Shown here: positions 38,654 to 48,058 of the stretch, piece after piece | Position numbering within the stretch: the stretch's first letter is position 1 | Layout: every line of letters begins with the position of its first letter | NCBI RefSeq assembly: GCF_000697965.2 | Contig: NZ_CP015880.1 | Coordinates: 3,491,001-3,555,000, forward strand | DNA: 64,000 nt | Reading direction: 5' to 3' | Source: Ensifer adhaerens | Lineage (GTDB): Bacteria > Pseudomonadota > Alphaproteobacteria > Rhizobiales > Rhizobiaceae | Notes under the pieces: model-generated | The model's input: only the letters and a program-made list of their open reading frames with translations | Told to the model about the DNA's origin: nothing | Database searches by the model: none | Translations under genes and position numbers: made by a program

Positions 38654-39244
38654 ATGCCGAGACTATTCACCGCCCTCGAAATTCCGCGCAATGCTGCAAT
38701 GAGTCTTTCATTGCTGCGCGGAGGTCTTCCCGGAGCTCGCTGGATCGATGTGGAGAACTACCACATCACCCTGCGCTTCATCGGTGACGTCGACTGGCGC
38801 ACCGCCGACGAGATCATCGACAAACTCGATCGCATCGAACGTCCTGAATTCCAACTGCAACTGAACGGCACCGGCGCCTTCGGCTCGAAGAAGCCCCACT
38901 CGGTCTGGGCCGGCGTTACCAACCATCCGGAAATGTATGCGCTGCAGGCCGAAATCGAGCGCATCTGCCAAAGGCTCGGACTGGGGCCGGACCCGCGCAA
39001 GTTCACCCCGCACGTGACGCTGGCGCGGCTGCGCTCCAGCCGTGTCGAAGACGTGGTCGAGTACCTCTCGGGGCGCGGCAACTTCATGACCTCGCTCTTC
39101 ACGGTCTCCCGCTTCGTGCTGCTCTCGTCGCGCGATTCAGTCGGCGGCGGACCGTACCTGACGGAAGAGGTTTTCCCGCTTCACGAGGTGCGTTCGCCGA
39201 GCCTTTCGAGCAACGACGAACATCCGGCCTCCCGCATCTGGTAA
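38654..39244 (+). CDS. thpR: RNA 2',3'-cyclic phosphodiesterase (LigT-like)
   Basis: The 196-residue 2H phosphoesterase begins MPRLFTALEIP. Its two active-site motifs are HITLRFIG (His37) and HVTLARL (His120). It opens 2',3'-cyclic phosphates on RNA and can ligate tRNA halves in vitro. GGGGAG precedes the ATG. The last 21 codons overlap the convergent phosphatase gene by 64 bases. Confidence 0.93.
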   Translation: MPRLFTALEIPRNAAMSLSLLRGGLPGARWIDVENYHITLRFIGDVDWRTADEIIDKLDRIERPEFQLQLNGTGAFGSKKPHSVWAGVTNHPEMYALQAEIERICQRLGLGPDPRKFTPHVTLARLRSSRVEDVVEYLSGRGNFMTSLFTVSRFVLLSSRDSVGGGPYLTEEVFPLHEVRSPSLSSNDEHPASRIW

Positions 39245-39657
39245 AGCGCCTCGAAGGCTTCCCGCCCTTCGTAATAGGGATCCGGCACGTCCCGCAGGTC
39301 GCCTGACGCATAATCGAGAAAGAGATGCACCTTCTGCGCCGTGCCATCCGGCGCGAGCCTTTTCAGCGTGCGGACATTGTTCTCGTCCATGCCGAGGATG
39401 AGGTCGAAATCACTGAAATCTGCCGCAGCCACCTGGCGTCCGCGCAGCGCAGAAATATCGAAGCCGTGCCGCCGCGCCGTCTCTATCGATCGCCGGTCCG
39501 GCGGATCGCCGATATGCCAGGCGCCGGTTCCGGCCGAATCGATCTCCAGCGCTAAAGCCAATCCCTTTTGCACCGCCAACGCGCGCAACACGCCCTCGGC
39601 AAGCGGCGACCGGCAGATGTTGCCGAGACAAACGAAAAGAACTCTGACTGGTTTCAT
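39181..39657 (-). CDS. Low-molecular-weight protein-tyrosine phosphatase
   Basis: The 158-residue protein has the P-loop [10 protein letters not shown] (Cys10, Arg16) right after the start, [25 protein letters not shown] and the catalytic-acid region DVPDPYYEG. It dephosphorylates phosphotyrosine, in some bacteria regulating exopolysaccharide, but no such genes are adjacent. Start 39657 (MKPVRVLF) gives the family length. Its 3' end runs 64 bases into the thpR coding sequence on the other strand. Confidence 0.94.
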   Translation of the reverse strand: MKPVRVLFVCLGNICRSPLAEGVLRALAVQKGLALALEIDSAGTGAWHIGDPPDRRSIETARRHGFDISALRGRQVAAADFSDFDLILGMDENNVRTLKRLAPDGTAQKVHLFLDYASGDLRDVPDPYYEGREAFEALYQMREAGCSSLLERLGERTS

Positions 39658-39742
39658 GCTATTCAGATTCGAAGGCTGGAGACAGTTGACGCTTATACGC
39701 GACAGCTCGGGCTTCGAACAGGCGCATGGGAGGAGACAAGCA

Positions 39743-40060
39743 ATGGCAGCGGAGAGACTGGACGAGGCGACGATTGCCGACAACCTTCACAAGATGGAAG
39801 GTTGGGTGCGGGCCGAAGACGGCAACTCGATCTGGAAGGCGTTCCGCTTCAAGAACTTCGTCGAGGCCTTCGGCTTCATGACCGAATGCGCGATCGTCGC
39901 CGAGAAGCTCAACCATCACCCGGAATGGTTCAACGTCTACAATCGCGTCGACGTAACGCTGACGACCCATGACGCCGGCGGATTGAGCGAACTCGACTTC
40001 AAGCTGGCGGCGCGCATGGACAAGGCTGCGGCAGGCCGCATGCCCGATCATTTGAAATAG
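39743..40060 (+). CDS. phhB: Pterin-4a-carbinolamine dehydratase
   Basis: The 105-residue protein has the PCD/DCoH signature [30 protein letters not shown] with His58-His59 and Pro60. It dehydrates 4a-hydroxytetrahydropterin to recycle the pterin cofactor of phenylalanine hydroxylase. GGGAGGAG precedes the ATG at 39743, so upstream in-frame codons are not used. No phenylalanine hydroxylase gene is adjacent. Confidence 0.95.
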   Translation: MAAERLDEATIADNLHKMEGWVRAEDGNSIWKAFRFKNFVEAFGFMTECAIVAEKLNHHPEWFNVYNRVDVTLTTHDAGGLSELDFKLAARMDKAAAGRMPDHLK

Positions 40061-40146
40061 GACGCGGAATTCCCATATTGAAAGCGCCGGAGCGCCGCGC
40101 GTTCACGAGAACGCCTGGCGCCCGAGAATATAGCGGAAGCGGGACG

Positions 40147-40524
40147 ATGGACGACATCAAGATTGGTGAAATTCTCTTGCCTGGCGAAGAATCCGAGCAG
40201 GAGCGGCGGGAAAAGCGCGTGAAGCGCCGCTTCTGGCCGACCTTTCGCCGAGCTGCCCGCCAGATCCCATTCAGCCGCGACCTGGTTGCCGCCTATTACT
40301 GCGCCATCGATCCGAAGACCCCGACACGCACCCGCGGCATCCTGCTTGCAGCCCTCGCCTACTTCGTGCTGCCGATCGATATCATCCCCGACGTGCTGGC
40401 CGTCGTCGGCTTCTCCGATGACGTTGCCGTCTTGACCGCGGCCTTTGCTGCCATCAGCGGGCAGATCAAGGAAACGCACTATACCAAGGCCGACGAGACG
40501 CTGGCCGATACGCCGGAGAGCTGA
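40147..40524 (+). CDS. DUF1232 (YkvA-like) small membrane protein
   Basis: The 125-residue protein has a charged N-terminus (EQERREKRVKRRF), then the DUF1232 core RGILLAALAYFVLPIDIIPDVLAVVGFSDD, which includes the conserved LP-DIIPD turn, and a second hydrophobic stretch VAVLTAAFAAISGQI. The family has no assigned function. The ATG at 40147 starts the conserved sequence; upstream in-frame codons lack a ribosome site. It may be co-transcribed with phhB 86 bases upstream. Confidence 0.88.
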   Translation: MDDIKIGEILLPGEESEQERREKRVKRRFWPTFRRAARQIPFSRDLVAAYYCAIDPKTPTRTRGILLAALAYFVLPIDIIPDVLAVVGFSDDVAVLTAAFAAISGQIKETHYTKADETLADTPES

Positions 40525-40921
40525 CGCCGGACGCCGCCTGTCCGGTTGTGGCGCCGCATTCCCGCCCGAAAGTCAAACTCTTGCCTAATTCTTTGTGGCA
40601 TAGATCTGCAAGTGACGCTGGTCGCGCGCTTTGGTGCGGCTGACGCCATGCAATGGCTTGGGGCAGGAAACCTTCTGGAACGGGCATTCCGAGGCAACGC
40701 GCATCCTCGATCGAGCCCGGTTCGGCGAAGGCGCGAATCGGCGGTCGAAAGGCACTGTGCGATGGGGCAAACCGCTCCATTTCGGGGCTAAAGCCGCGGT
40801 TTTCGGCCACCGTTGACGGTTTGGTAACCTGAATTAAGTCAAAACAAATCAAATCATGACTACGCGTCGCCCGTCTGACCTGTTTCGGGTGATCGAAAAG
40901 CAAGAAAAGCGGCAGGACCTC
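40525..40921. other. 397-base stretch upstream of the IalB-like gene
   Basis: The right end holds a candidate promoter (40813-40840). The rest has small open frames on both strands (for example 40585-40770 minus, 61 codons) with no ribosome site or recognised family. It could be a decayed or repeated intergenic element; I cannot tell from one copy. Confidence 0.35.
40813..40840 (+). promoter_or_regulatory. Candidate promoter for the IalB-like gene
   Basis: TTGACG (40813-40818), a 16-base spacer, then TAAGTC (40835-40840). The -35 box is good, the -10 box weak. Confidence 0.35.
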
Positions 40922-41425
40922 ATGTTTGTAAGAAAGATCGCAACCGCAATCGCACTCGTTCTGGCCACCGCCAGCATGGCTGCCGCCCAGTCTCCGACGC
41001 GCATCCAGCAGTTCAACGCCTGGGGCGCCTATTCCTACAATGCCGGCGGCGGCAAGGTCTGCTACGTCCTTTCGGTTCCGAAGGAAAAGAGCCCGGCCGG
41101 CGTCGACCATGGCGACATCTTCTTCCTCGTTTCCCAGCGCCCCGGCCAGAACATCAGCTACGAGCCTCAGGCAATGATGGGCTATGCGCTGCAGGAGAAC
41201 TCCAAGGTCAACGTCGTCATCGACGGCCGCACCTTCGTGATGTTCACCAAGGGCAATTCGGCCTGGGTCGAAAATGCTGCCGAAGAGCCGGCACTGGTTG
41301 CCGCCATGAAGAACGGCAAGGCCATGTCGGTCAACGCCAAGTCGCGCAAGGGTACCGCGACCTCCTACTCCTACTCGCTCTCGGGCATCTCCGCTGCGCT
41401 GAAGCAGATCGAAGCCTGCAAGTAA
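40922..41425 (+). CDS. Invasion-associated locus B (IalB) family protein
   Basis: The 167-residue protein has a signal peptide (about 1-23, MFVRKIATAIALVLA... MAAAQ), then a compact periplasmic domain with WGAYSYNAGGGKVCYVLSVPKEK, DIFFLVSQRPG and a terminal Cys (IEACK) that may pair with the Cys in KVCYVL. The family includes Bartonella IalB, but most members have no known role in invasion. ATG 40922 follows AGGA and gives a clean signal peptide; ATG 40856 would bury it. A strong terminator follows. Confidence 0.88.
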   Translation: MFVRKIATAIALVLATASMAAAQSPTRIQQFNAWGAYSYNAGGGKVCYVLSVPKEKSPAGVDHGDIFFLVSQRPGQNISYEPQAMMGYALQENSKVNVVIDGRTFVMFTKGNSAWVENAAEEPALVAAMKNGKAMSVNAKSRKGTATSYSYSLSGISAALKQIEACK

Positions 41426-41451
41426 TCGCGAGACCGAAAGTCACGCGTAGG

Positions 41452-41475
41452 GGCCGGCTGCAAAGCCGGCCTTTT
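41452..41475 (+). terminator. Terminator after the IalB-like gene
   Basis: GGCCGGC / GCCGGCC stem with loop tgcaaa, then TTTT. Confidence 0.85.
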
Positions 41476-41651
41476 GCGTTCAAGGGGCCTGCCTCGTGAC
41501 TCCCGGCCAAAACAATGCTAAAGGGCGGCCAACTTGAGAGCCTCCGCGCCCCGATAGGCCGCTTTCGATGGCTCGACCGATTTCAATTCGCGCATCAGGA
41601 CGATTTCCGGACCCGCTCTCCGGACGGCCTCTCGCCGTATGACAGGACATC

Positions 41652-42893
41652 ATGAGCATGGCAGCCACTGAAATTCTGAACCGGGTGGAAATCGCCAAGG
41701 CGCCGCAGGTGCGCGCAGCCGTAGAGGCGGAAAAGCCGTCGCTGATCGGACTTCTGCGCGAGGACATGGCCAAGGCACTGGTCGAAAAGGGCGTGCCGGA
41801 ACGCCAGGTCAAGATGCGCGTCAGCCAGCTCTGGCACTGGCTCTACGTGCGCGGCGTCTCCGACTTCGATCACATGACGAACGTGTCCAAGGACATGCGC
41901 GAGATGCTGAAGCAGCATTTCACCATCGCGCGCCCGGAGATCGTCGAGGAACAGATTTCCGGCGACGGCACCCGCAAGTGGCTGTTGCGCTTCCCGGCGC
42001 GCGGCGCCGGACGACCGGTCGAGATCGAGACCGTCTACATTCCCGAGGAAGGCCGCGGCACGCTCTGCATTTCGAGCCAGGTCGGTTGCACGCTCACCTG
42101 TTCCTTCTGTCACACCGGCACCCAGAAGCTGGTGCGCAACCTGACGGCCGAGGAAATCCTCGCGCAGCTGCTGCTTGCCCGCGACCGGCTCGGCGACTTC
42201 CCGGAGCGCGACACCCCGCAGGGCGCGATCGTGCCGGCCGAAGGCCGCAAGATCACCAACATCGTGATGATGGGCATGGGCGAGCCGCTCTATAATTTCG
42301 AGCAGGTCAAGACCGCCCTTCTGATCGCCTCTGACGGCGAAGGCCTGTCGCTGTCCAAGCGCCGCATCACGCTGTCGACCTCAGGCATCGTGCCGGAAAT
42401 CTATCGCACCGGCGAAGAGATCGGCGTCATGCTGGCGATCTCGCTGCATGCCGTGCGCGACGACCTGCGCGACATGCTGGTGCCGATCAACAAGAAGTAC
42501 CCGCTGAAGGAACTGATGGACGCCTGCCGCGCCTATCCCGGCCTTTCCAACGCCCGCCGCATCACCTTCGAATACGTGATGCTGAAGGACGTCAACGACA
42601 GCCTCGAAGACGCCAAGCAGTTGGTGAAGCTCCTGAAGGGTGTGCCCGCGAAGATCAACCTCATCCCCTTCAACCCCTGGCCGGGCACCAACTACCAGTG
42701 TTCCGACTGGGAGCACATCGAGAAGTTTGCCGACTTCATCAACCAGGCCGGCTACGCCTCGCCGATCCGCACACCACGCGGCCGCGACATCCTTGCCGCC
42801 TGCGGCCAGCTGAAGTCGGAATCCGAACGCATGCGCAAGGTCGACCGCCTCGCCTTCGAAGCGATGATGATCGCCAATCACGGCGAAGATTGA
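41652..42893 (+). CDS. rlmN: Dual-specificity 23S rRNA/tRNA adenine-C2 methyltransferase RlmN
   Basis: The 413-residue radical-SAM enzyme has a helical N-terminal domain (about 30-130; [21 protein letters not shown]), cluster motif [32 protein letters not shown] and the C-terminal methyl-carrying Cys in DILAACGQL. It methylates A2503 of 23S rRNA and A37 of some tRNAs, aiding accuracy. ATG 41652 has AGGA upstream. The N-terminus is longer than in E. coli (384 residues). A palindromic hairpin follows. Confidence 0.97.
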   Translation: MSMAATEILNRVEIAKAPQVRAAVEAEKPSLIGLLREDMAKALVEKGVPERQVKMRVSQLWHWLYVRGVSDFDHMTNVSKDMREMLKQHFTIARPEIVEEQISGDGTRKWLLRFPARGAGRPVEIETVYIPEEGRGTLCISSQVGCTLTCSFCHTGTQKLVRNLTAEEILAQLLLARDRLGDFPERDTPQGAIVPAEGRKITNIVMMGMGEPLYNFEQVKTALLIASDGEGLSLSKRRITLSTSGIVPEIYRTGEEIGVMLAISLHAVRDDLRDMLVPINKKYPLKELMDACRAYPGLSNARRITFEYVMLKDVNDSLEDAKQLVKLLKGVPAKINLIPFNPWPGTNYQCSDWEHIEKFADFINQAGYASPIRTPRGRDILAACGQLKSESERMRKVDRLAFEAMMIANHGED

Positions 42894-42928
42894 GACGAAG
42901 CGCCTCCTCGGGTCCTTCGTTCCTCGCC

Positions 42929-42963
42929 CATCACCCATCGATGAAGAACTTTGATGGGTGATG
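42929..42963 (+). other. 11-bp perfect inverted repeat after rlmN
   Basis: CATCACCCATC (42929-42939) and its exact complement GATGGGTGATG (42953-42963) enclose 13 bases. No T tract follows. It may protect the rlmN 3' end, terminate weakly, or be an operator for the downstream transporter, which starts 70 bases on. Confidence 0.55.
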
Positions 42964-43032
42964 CAGTTCCTATCGATTGATTTCATGTCATCGGTTTCCT
43001 AAGAAAGCGGGACATCAATTGGAGGACAACCC

Positions 43033-43986
43033 ATGCGCTCACTTCTCATCGCCCTTGCCGCCACGGTGGCATTCACCCTGCCCGCCCGTGCCGATGAGGT
43101 GACCGTCGCCGTAACCGCGATCGTCGAGCATCCGGCACTCGACGCGGCACGCGACGGCGTGAAGGACGCGCTGGCCGCCGCCGGCTACAAGGAAGGCGAG
43201 AACCTCAAATTCATCTACGAGTCGGCCCAGGGCAACCCGCCGACCGCCGCGCAGATCGCCCGCCAGTTCGCAGGCGAAGCGCCGAACGTGATCGTTCCGA
43301 TCTCGACGCCGTCGGCCCAGGCGGTCGTCTCCTCGACCCGCGATATCCCGGTCGTCTTCACCGCCGTTTCCGACCCGGTCGGCGCCCAGCTGGTCAAGGA
43401 CATGGACAAGCCCGGCGGTAACGTCACTGGCCTCTCCGACATGTCGCCGGTTGCCGAACACGTCGCCCTGATCAAGGAAATCCTGCCGAACGCCAAGTCG
43501 ATCGGCTACCTCTACAATTCCGGTGAAGCCAACTCCGTTTCGCTGCTCGCGGTGCTGAAGACCGAGGCCGAAAAGGCCGGCCTGACCGTCGTCGAGTCCG
43601 CCGCGACCAAGTCGGCTGAAGTCCAGGGTGCTGCCCGTGCCCTCGTCGGCCGCGCCGATGCGATTTACGTGCCCACCGACAACACGATCATCTCCGCACT
43701 TGAAGGTGCCGTCGCCGTCGCCGAAGAAGCCAAGCTGCCGCTCTTCACCGCCGACACGGACTCGGTTGCCCGCGGCTCGCTCGCAGCCCTCGGCTTCAAC
43801 TACTACGACGTCGGCAAACAGACTGGCGAAATCGTCGTTCGCATCCTCAAGGGCGAAAACCCGGGTGATATCGGTGTCAAGGTTGCTGCCGGTTCCGACC
43901 TGGTGATCAACAAGAAGGCCGCCGAGAAAATGGGCGTCACCCTTCCGGAAAGTGTCGTAAAGCGCGCAACCCGCGTCGTTGAATAA
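43033..43986 (+). CDS. ABC transporter substrate-binding protein (PF04392/TrpX-like)
   Basis: The 317-residue protein has a signal peptide (about 1-20, ending LPARADE) and a type I periplasmic fold of the PF04392 group: VTAIVEHPALDAARDGVKDAL, AAQIARQFAGEAPNVIVPISTPSAQAV, DIPVVFTAVSDPVGAQLV and NYYDVGKQTGEIVVRIL. Characterised Gram-positive relatives bind tryptophan or tyrosine; the ligand here is unknown. GGAGGA precedes the ATG. A small hairpin and 210 bases separate it from the permease gene. Confidence 0.9.
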   Translation: MRSLLIALAATVAFTLPARADEVTVAVTAIVEHPALDAARDGVKDALAAAGYKEGENLKFIYESAQGNPPTAAQIARQFAGEAPNVIVPISTPSAQAVVSSTRDIPVVFTAVSDPVGAQLVKDMDKPGGNVTGLSDMSPVAEHVALIKEILPNAKSIGYLYNSGEANSVSLLAVLKTEAEKAGLTVVESAATKSAEVQGAARALVGRADAIYVPTDNTIISALEGAVAVAEEAKLPLFTADTDSVARGSLAALGFNYYDVGKQTGEIVVRILKGENPGDIGVKVAAGSDLVINKKAAEKMGVTLPESVVKRATRVVE

Positions 43987-44002
43987 GGCTTTCGGCCTTT
44001 TC
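43985..44002 (+). terminator. Short hairpin after the binding-protein gene
   Basis: AAGGC-tttcg-GCCTT followed by TTTC, overlapping the stop codon. It probably lets part of the transcripts stop here, giving more binding protein than membrane subunits. Confidence 0.45.
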
Positions 44003-44195
44003 AGGTTCAAGTTTGTTGCGTTTTGCCCGCCTCCGTTCCATACGGGGGCGGTTCGCTATGAGGGGCCCGGAACACCGGAGGCCGCTCCAAGTTTCTAAGC
44101 CGCACATGCGCCCGGCCGTGCGCCCCATGTGCCAAGCGGGAGCGTCGCGCTCATAAGCACAATCAGGCGCGACAGGTAGAAAAGAGGGTCTGGGG

Positions 44196-45074
44196 TTGAG
44201 TCTAATTGCTTTCTGGGGAGCCGTGGAGCTGGGGCTGGTCTATGCCTTCGTTGCCCTCGGCGTCTTTCTCGCATTCCGGGTTCTCGATTTTCCCGACCTC
44301 ACGGTCGACGGATCGTTTCCGCTGGGCGCCGCCGTCACCGCGGTCCTGATCATCGCCGGCGTCAATCCGTGGCTTGCCGCCTGCGTGGCGATGGTCGCTG
44401 GTGCCGCAGCCGGCATCGTCACGGCGATGCTTAACGTGCGCTTCAAGATCCTCAACCTGCTCGCCTCGATCCTGACGATGATCGCGCTGTTCTCGGTCAA
44501 CCTGCGCGTCATGGGCAAGCCGAACGTCGCGCTGATCAACGCCGACACGATGCTGTCACCCTTCTACGGCCTCGGCTTGCGCGATTTCTACGTCCGGCCG
44601 CTGTTTATCGGCGTGCTCGTGATCGTCGCCGTCATCATCGTCTGGCGCTTCCTTGAGAGCGATGCCGGTCTTGCGATGCGCGCCACTGGCGCCAATGCCC
44701 GCATGGCCCGCGCACAGGGCGTCGACACCAACCGCCAGATCTATCTCGGCATGGCGATCTCCAACGCGCTCGTCGCCTTCGGTGGCGCGCTGTTCGCCCA
44801 GACCAACGGCTTTGCCGACGTCACCTCGGGTGTCGGCACCATCGTCGTCGGGCTTGCGGCGGTCATCATCGGCGAGACGCTGCTCGGTGCCCGCGGCATC
44901 CTGATTGCGCTGATCGGCTGCGTGCTCGGCTCGATCCTCTACCGTATAGCGATCCAGCTGGCGCTGTCGACCGACATGCTCGGGCTGCAGGCCTCCGACC
45001 TCAACTTCGTGACCGCGGCACTCGTCACCTTCGCCCTCGTCCTTCCCCGTCTGCGTCGTGGAGGTGCGGCATGA
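44196..45074 (+). CDS. ABC transporter permease (PF02653 type)
   Basis: The 292-residue protein has about nine membrane helices and family blocks FRVLDFPDLTVDGSFPLGAAV, ILNLLASILTMIALFSVNLRVMGKPNVAL, ATGANARMARAQGVDTN and VGLAAVIIGETLLG. It forms the channel for the preceding binding protein. The start is TTG 44196 behind a GAGGG site. The stop overlaps the ATPase start (ATGA). Confidence 0.9.
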   Translation: MSLIAFWGAVELGLVYAFVALGVFLAFRVLDFPDLTVDGSFPLGAAVTAVLIIAGVNPWLAACVAMVAGAAAGIVTAMLNVRFKILNLLASILTMIALFSVNLRVMGKPNVALINADTMLSPFYGLGLRDFYVRPLFIGVLVIVAVIIVWRFLESDAGLAMRATGANARMARAQGVDTNRQIYLGMAISNALVAFGGALFAQTNGFADVTSGVGTIVVGLAAVIIGETLLGARGILIALIGCVLGSILYRIAIQLALSTDMLGLQASDLNFVTAALVTFALVLPRLRRGGAA

Positions 45075-45865
45075 TCAGCGTCAACAACATCGAGGTCATC
45101 TTCGGCAAGGGCACGCCGCTGCAGAAGCAGGCGCTGAACGGCGTCAGCCTGACGATCGAGCAGGGCTCCTTCGTCACCGTCATTGGCTCCAACGGCGCCG
45201 GCAAGTCGACGTTGCTCGGCGTGCTCGCCGGCGATGTGCTGCCAAGTGCCGGCCAGGTGACGATCGGCAAGACAGACGTCAGCCGCAAGGGTACCGCTGC
45301 GCGCGCGGGACTCGTCGCTCGCGTCTTCCAGGATCCGCTGACCGGCAGCTGCGGCGCACTCTCGATCGAGGAAAACCTGGCGCTTGCTGCCAAACGTGGC
45401 GAGGCCCGCGGCCTCACAGCCGCGCTCGGCCCCAAGCGCCGCGAACATTTCCGCGAACGCATCGCCGAGCTCAACCTCGGCCTTGAAAACCGCATGGGCG
45501 ACCGCATGGACCTTCTGTCCGGCGGCCAGCGCCAGGCGGTCTCGCTGGTCATGGCGACGCTCGCAGGCTCCGAAGTGCTGCTGCTCGACGAGCATACGGC
45601 AGCCCTCGACCCTGGCATGGCCGAGTTCGTGATGAACCTGACGCAGAAGATCGTCTCCGAGCGCAAGCTGACGACGATGATGGTCACCCATTCGATGCGC
45701 CAGGCACTCGACTACGGCCACCGCACCATCATGCTCCACGGCGGCGAGATCGTTCTCGACGTCGCCGGCGACAGCCGCAAGGAACTGCAGGTCGAGGACC
45801 TGATCGCCATGTTCCGCCGCATCCGCGGCCAGACGCTCGACGACGATGCGCTGCTGATCGGCTGA
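45071..45865 (+). CDS. ABC transporter ATPase (partner of PF04392 importer)
   Basis: The 264-residue ATPase has Walker A GSNGAGKST (39-47), signature LSGGQRQAVSLVMA and Walker B VLLLDEHTAALDP, in which His follows the catalytic Glu instead of the usual Pro. I recall DEHTAALDP as typical of this importer subgroup. It completes the binding protein-permease-ATPase operon and is followed by a strong terminator. Confidence 0.92.
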   Translation: MISVNNIEVIFGKGTPLQKQALNGVSLTIEQGSFVTVIGSNGAGKSTLLGVLAGDVLPSAGQVTIGKTDVSRKGTAARAGLVARVFQDPLTGSCGALSIEENLALAAKRGEARGLTAALGPKRREHFRERIAELNLGLENRMGDRMDLLSGGQRQAVSLVMATLAGSEVLLLDEHTAALDPGMAEFVMNLTQKIVSERKLTTMMVTHSMRQALDYGHRTIMLHGGEIVLDVAGDSRKELQVEDLIAMFRRIRGQTLDDDALLIG

Positions 45866-45890
45866 GTACAGAAGACTAATTCATAACAAG

Positions 45891-45926
45891 GCCCGGGCAT
45901 CCAAGATGTCCGGGCTTTTTGTTTTT
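45891..45926 (+). terminator. Terminator after the ABC importer operon
   Basis: An 11-bp stem (45891-45901 with 45905-45915, one G-T wobble), loop caa, then TTTTTGTTTTT. Confidence 0.9.
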
Positions 45927-45928
45927 GT

Positions 45929-46570
45929 TTACCGCGCCGTCGTCATGAAAATCTTCACCGCAAACACCGAGAAGACGCCGGCGAAGCTGAAATCAAGTGC
46001 CCGCATCACGCCCTTGTTGCGCTGCAGCCAGGAGGCAAGCCAGTCGGCGGTGAAGACGACCAGCATGTTCACCGGCATGCCGATGGTGATGAAGAACAGG
46101 CCGAGGAACAGAAGCTTGCCGGTGACCGAGGGATCATCGGCGCTGACGAACTGCGGCAGGAAGGTCATGAAGAAGATGATGACCTTGGGGTTCAACAGGT
46201 TCACCCAGAAGCCGGCCGAGATGTTGGCAAGCGCCTTGCCTTCCGTCGGCTCGACCTTCTGCACCGAAATGCTGGAGCCGAAGCGCATCGCCTGCACCGC
46301 AAGCCAGAGCAGGTAGGCGGCACCGCCGGTCTTGAGGATGGTGAATGCGGTTGGCGAGGCGGTGATCAGCGCCGAGATGCCGAACGCGACGAGCAGCGTA
46401 TGCACGACGATGCCGAAGCTGGTGCCGAGCACGACGAAGAGCGCGGCCTTCTTGCCCTGGGCGAGCGCCCGGCTGATCGAAAGCGTCATGTCCGGGCCGG
46501 GTGTGGCCGCCAGAAGCAGCGTCGCAGCGGCAAAGGTCAGGAGGGTCGGCAGGCTGGGAATGAAGTCCAT
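45929..46570 (-). CDS. LysE/RhtB family amino-acid exporter
   Basis: The 213-residue protein has six membrane helices. LLAATPGPDMTLSISRALAQGKKAAL is the family signature, followed by GAAYLLWLAVQAMRFG and GFWVNLLNPKVIIFFMTFLPQFV. The family exports amino acids such as lysine, homoserine or threonine; the substrate is unknown. ATG 46570 follows GAGGAAAC. It is divergent from argG with about 170 bases between. Confidence 0.93.
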   Translation of the reverse strand: MDFIPSLPTLLTFAAATLLLAATPGPDMTLSISRALAQGKKAALFVVLGTSFGIVVHTLLVAFGISALITASPTAFTILKTGGAAYLLWLAVQAMRFGSSISVQKVEPTEGKALANISAGFWVNLLNPKVIIFFMTFLPQFVSADDPSVTGKLLFLGLFFITIGMPVNMLVVFTADWLASWLQRNKGVMRALDFSFAGVFSVFAVKIFMTTAR

Positions 46571-46741
46571 CGTCGTTTCCTCGGCACGGGGGTCGCCTCC
46601 AGTAATCCTGCGCCTGCGCTTTTGCCAGCGGATTCGCATCGTCAAGCGTTCTAGCGCTTGTATCGCCGCAGGTTCTGGCTAAAGTGCCGCAGATTTGCAC
46701 GCGGCATCGCCGCCCTCCCCAAGACCAGACGGACGGAAACC

Positions 46742-47959
46742 ATGGCATCGCATAAAGACGTGAAAAAGGTCGTTCTCGCCTATTCGGGCGGTCTCGACAC
46801 CTCGATCATCCTGAAGTGGCTGCAGACCGAACTCGGCGCGGAAGTCGTCACCTTCACCGCCGACCTCGGCCAGGGCGAAGAGCTCGAGCCGGCCCGCAAG
46901 AAGGCCGAAATGCTCGGCATCAAGGAGATCTACATCGAGGACGTCCGCGAGGAATTCGTCAAGGATTTCGTCTTCCCGATGTTCCGCGCCAACGCCGTCT
47001 ATGAAGGCGTTTACCTGCTCGGCACCTCGATCGCCCGCCCGCTGATCTCCAAGCACCTGATCGATATCGCCAAGAAGACCGGCGCCGACGCGATCGCCCA
47101 TGGCGCGACCGGCAAGGGCAACGACCAGGTTCGCTTCGAGCTTTCCGCCTATGCGCTGAACCCGGACATCAAGATCATCGCGCCGTGGCGCGACTGGTCG
47201 TTCAAGAGCCGCACCGACCTGCTCGAATTCGCCGAGAAGCACCAGATCCCGGTTGCCAAGGACAAGAAGGGCGAAGCGCCGTTCTCCGTCGACGCCAACC
47301 TGCTGCACTCCTCCTCCGAGGGCAAGGTTCTCGAAGACCCGGCACTGGAAGCCCCTGAGTACGTGCACATGCGCACGATCTCGCCGGAAGCCGCTCCCGA
47401 CCAGGCCACCGTCATCAAGATCGGCTTCGAGCGCGGTGACGCCGTCTCGATCAACGGCGTACGCCTGTCGCCGGCAACCCTGCTTGCCAAGCTCAACGAG
47501 TACGGCCGCGACAACGGCATCGGCCGTCTCGACCTCGTCGAGAACCGCTTCGTCGGCATGAAGTCGCGCGGCGTCTACGAGACCCCCGGCGGCACCATCC
47601 TGCTCTCCGCGCACCGCGCAATCGAGAGCATCACGCTCGACCGCGGCGCCGCCCACCTCAAGGACGAGCTGATGCCGCGCTACGCCGAGCTGATCTATTA
47701 CGGCTTCTGGTTCTCACCGGAGCGCGAGATGCTGCAGGCCGCAATCGACAAGAGCCAGGAGCATGTCGAAGGCGAAGTGACGTTGAAGCTCTACAAGGGC
47801 AACGTCATGGTCATCGGCCGCGAGAGCGACAAGTCGCTCTACTCCGACAAGCTCGTCACCTTCGAGGACGACCAGGGCGCCTACGACCAGAAGGACGCCG
47901 CCGGCTTCATCAAGCTCAACGCGCTGCGCCTGCGCACGCTGGCCGCGCGCAACCGCTAA
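46742..47959 (+). CDS. argG: Argininosuccinate synthase
   Basis: The 405-residue protein shows the PP-loop [12 protein letters not shown] close to the N-terminus, then [39 protein letters not shown] and APWRDW. It condenses citrulline with aspartate using ATP, the penultimate step of arginine synthesis. ATG 46742 is taken; earlier in-frame codons lie in the divergent promoter region. It is monocistronic, ending in a strong bidirectional hairpin. Confidence 0.98.
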   Translation: MASHKDVKKVVLAYSGGLDTSIILKWLQTELGAEVVTFTADLGQGEELEPARKKAEMLGIKEIYIEDVREEFVKDFVFPMFRANAVYEGVYLLGTSIARPLISKHLIDIAKKTGADAIAHGATGKGNDQVRFELSAYALNPDIKIIAPWRDWSFKSRTDLLEFAEKHQIPVAKDKKGEAPFSVDANLLHSSSEGKVLEDPALEAPEYVHMRTISPEAAPDQATVIKIGFERGDAVSINGVRLSPATLLAKLNEYGRDNGIGRLDLVENRFVGMKSRGVYETPGGTILLSAHRAIESITLDRGAAHLKDELMPRYAELIYYGFWFSPEREMLQAAIDKSQEHVEGEVTLKLYKGNVMVIGRESDKSLYSDKLVTFEDDQGAYDQKDAAGFIKLNALRLRTLAARNR

Positions 47960-47980
47960 GACGACGCGTTTTGAAAAAAG

Positions 47981-48013
47981 AAGCCTCCGCGACCCGTTCG
48001 CGGAGGCTTTTTC
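47981..48013 (+). terminator. Terminator between argG and the convergent MFS gene
   Basis: A 12-bp stem AAGCCTCCGCGA / TCGCGGAGGCTT with loop cccgt, T tract on the plus side and A tract on the other, so it can serve both genes. Confidence 0.9.
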
Positions 48014-48058
48014 GTATGCAGGGCGAAGCGGTATCGATGCCGATGTCGCACCAGATTT

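Noticed and set aside
40585..40770. 61-codon minus-strand frame in the gap before the IalB-like gene
   Set aside because: No ribosome site, no family recognised; kept only as part of the unexplained gap.
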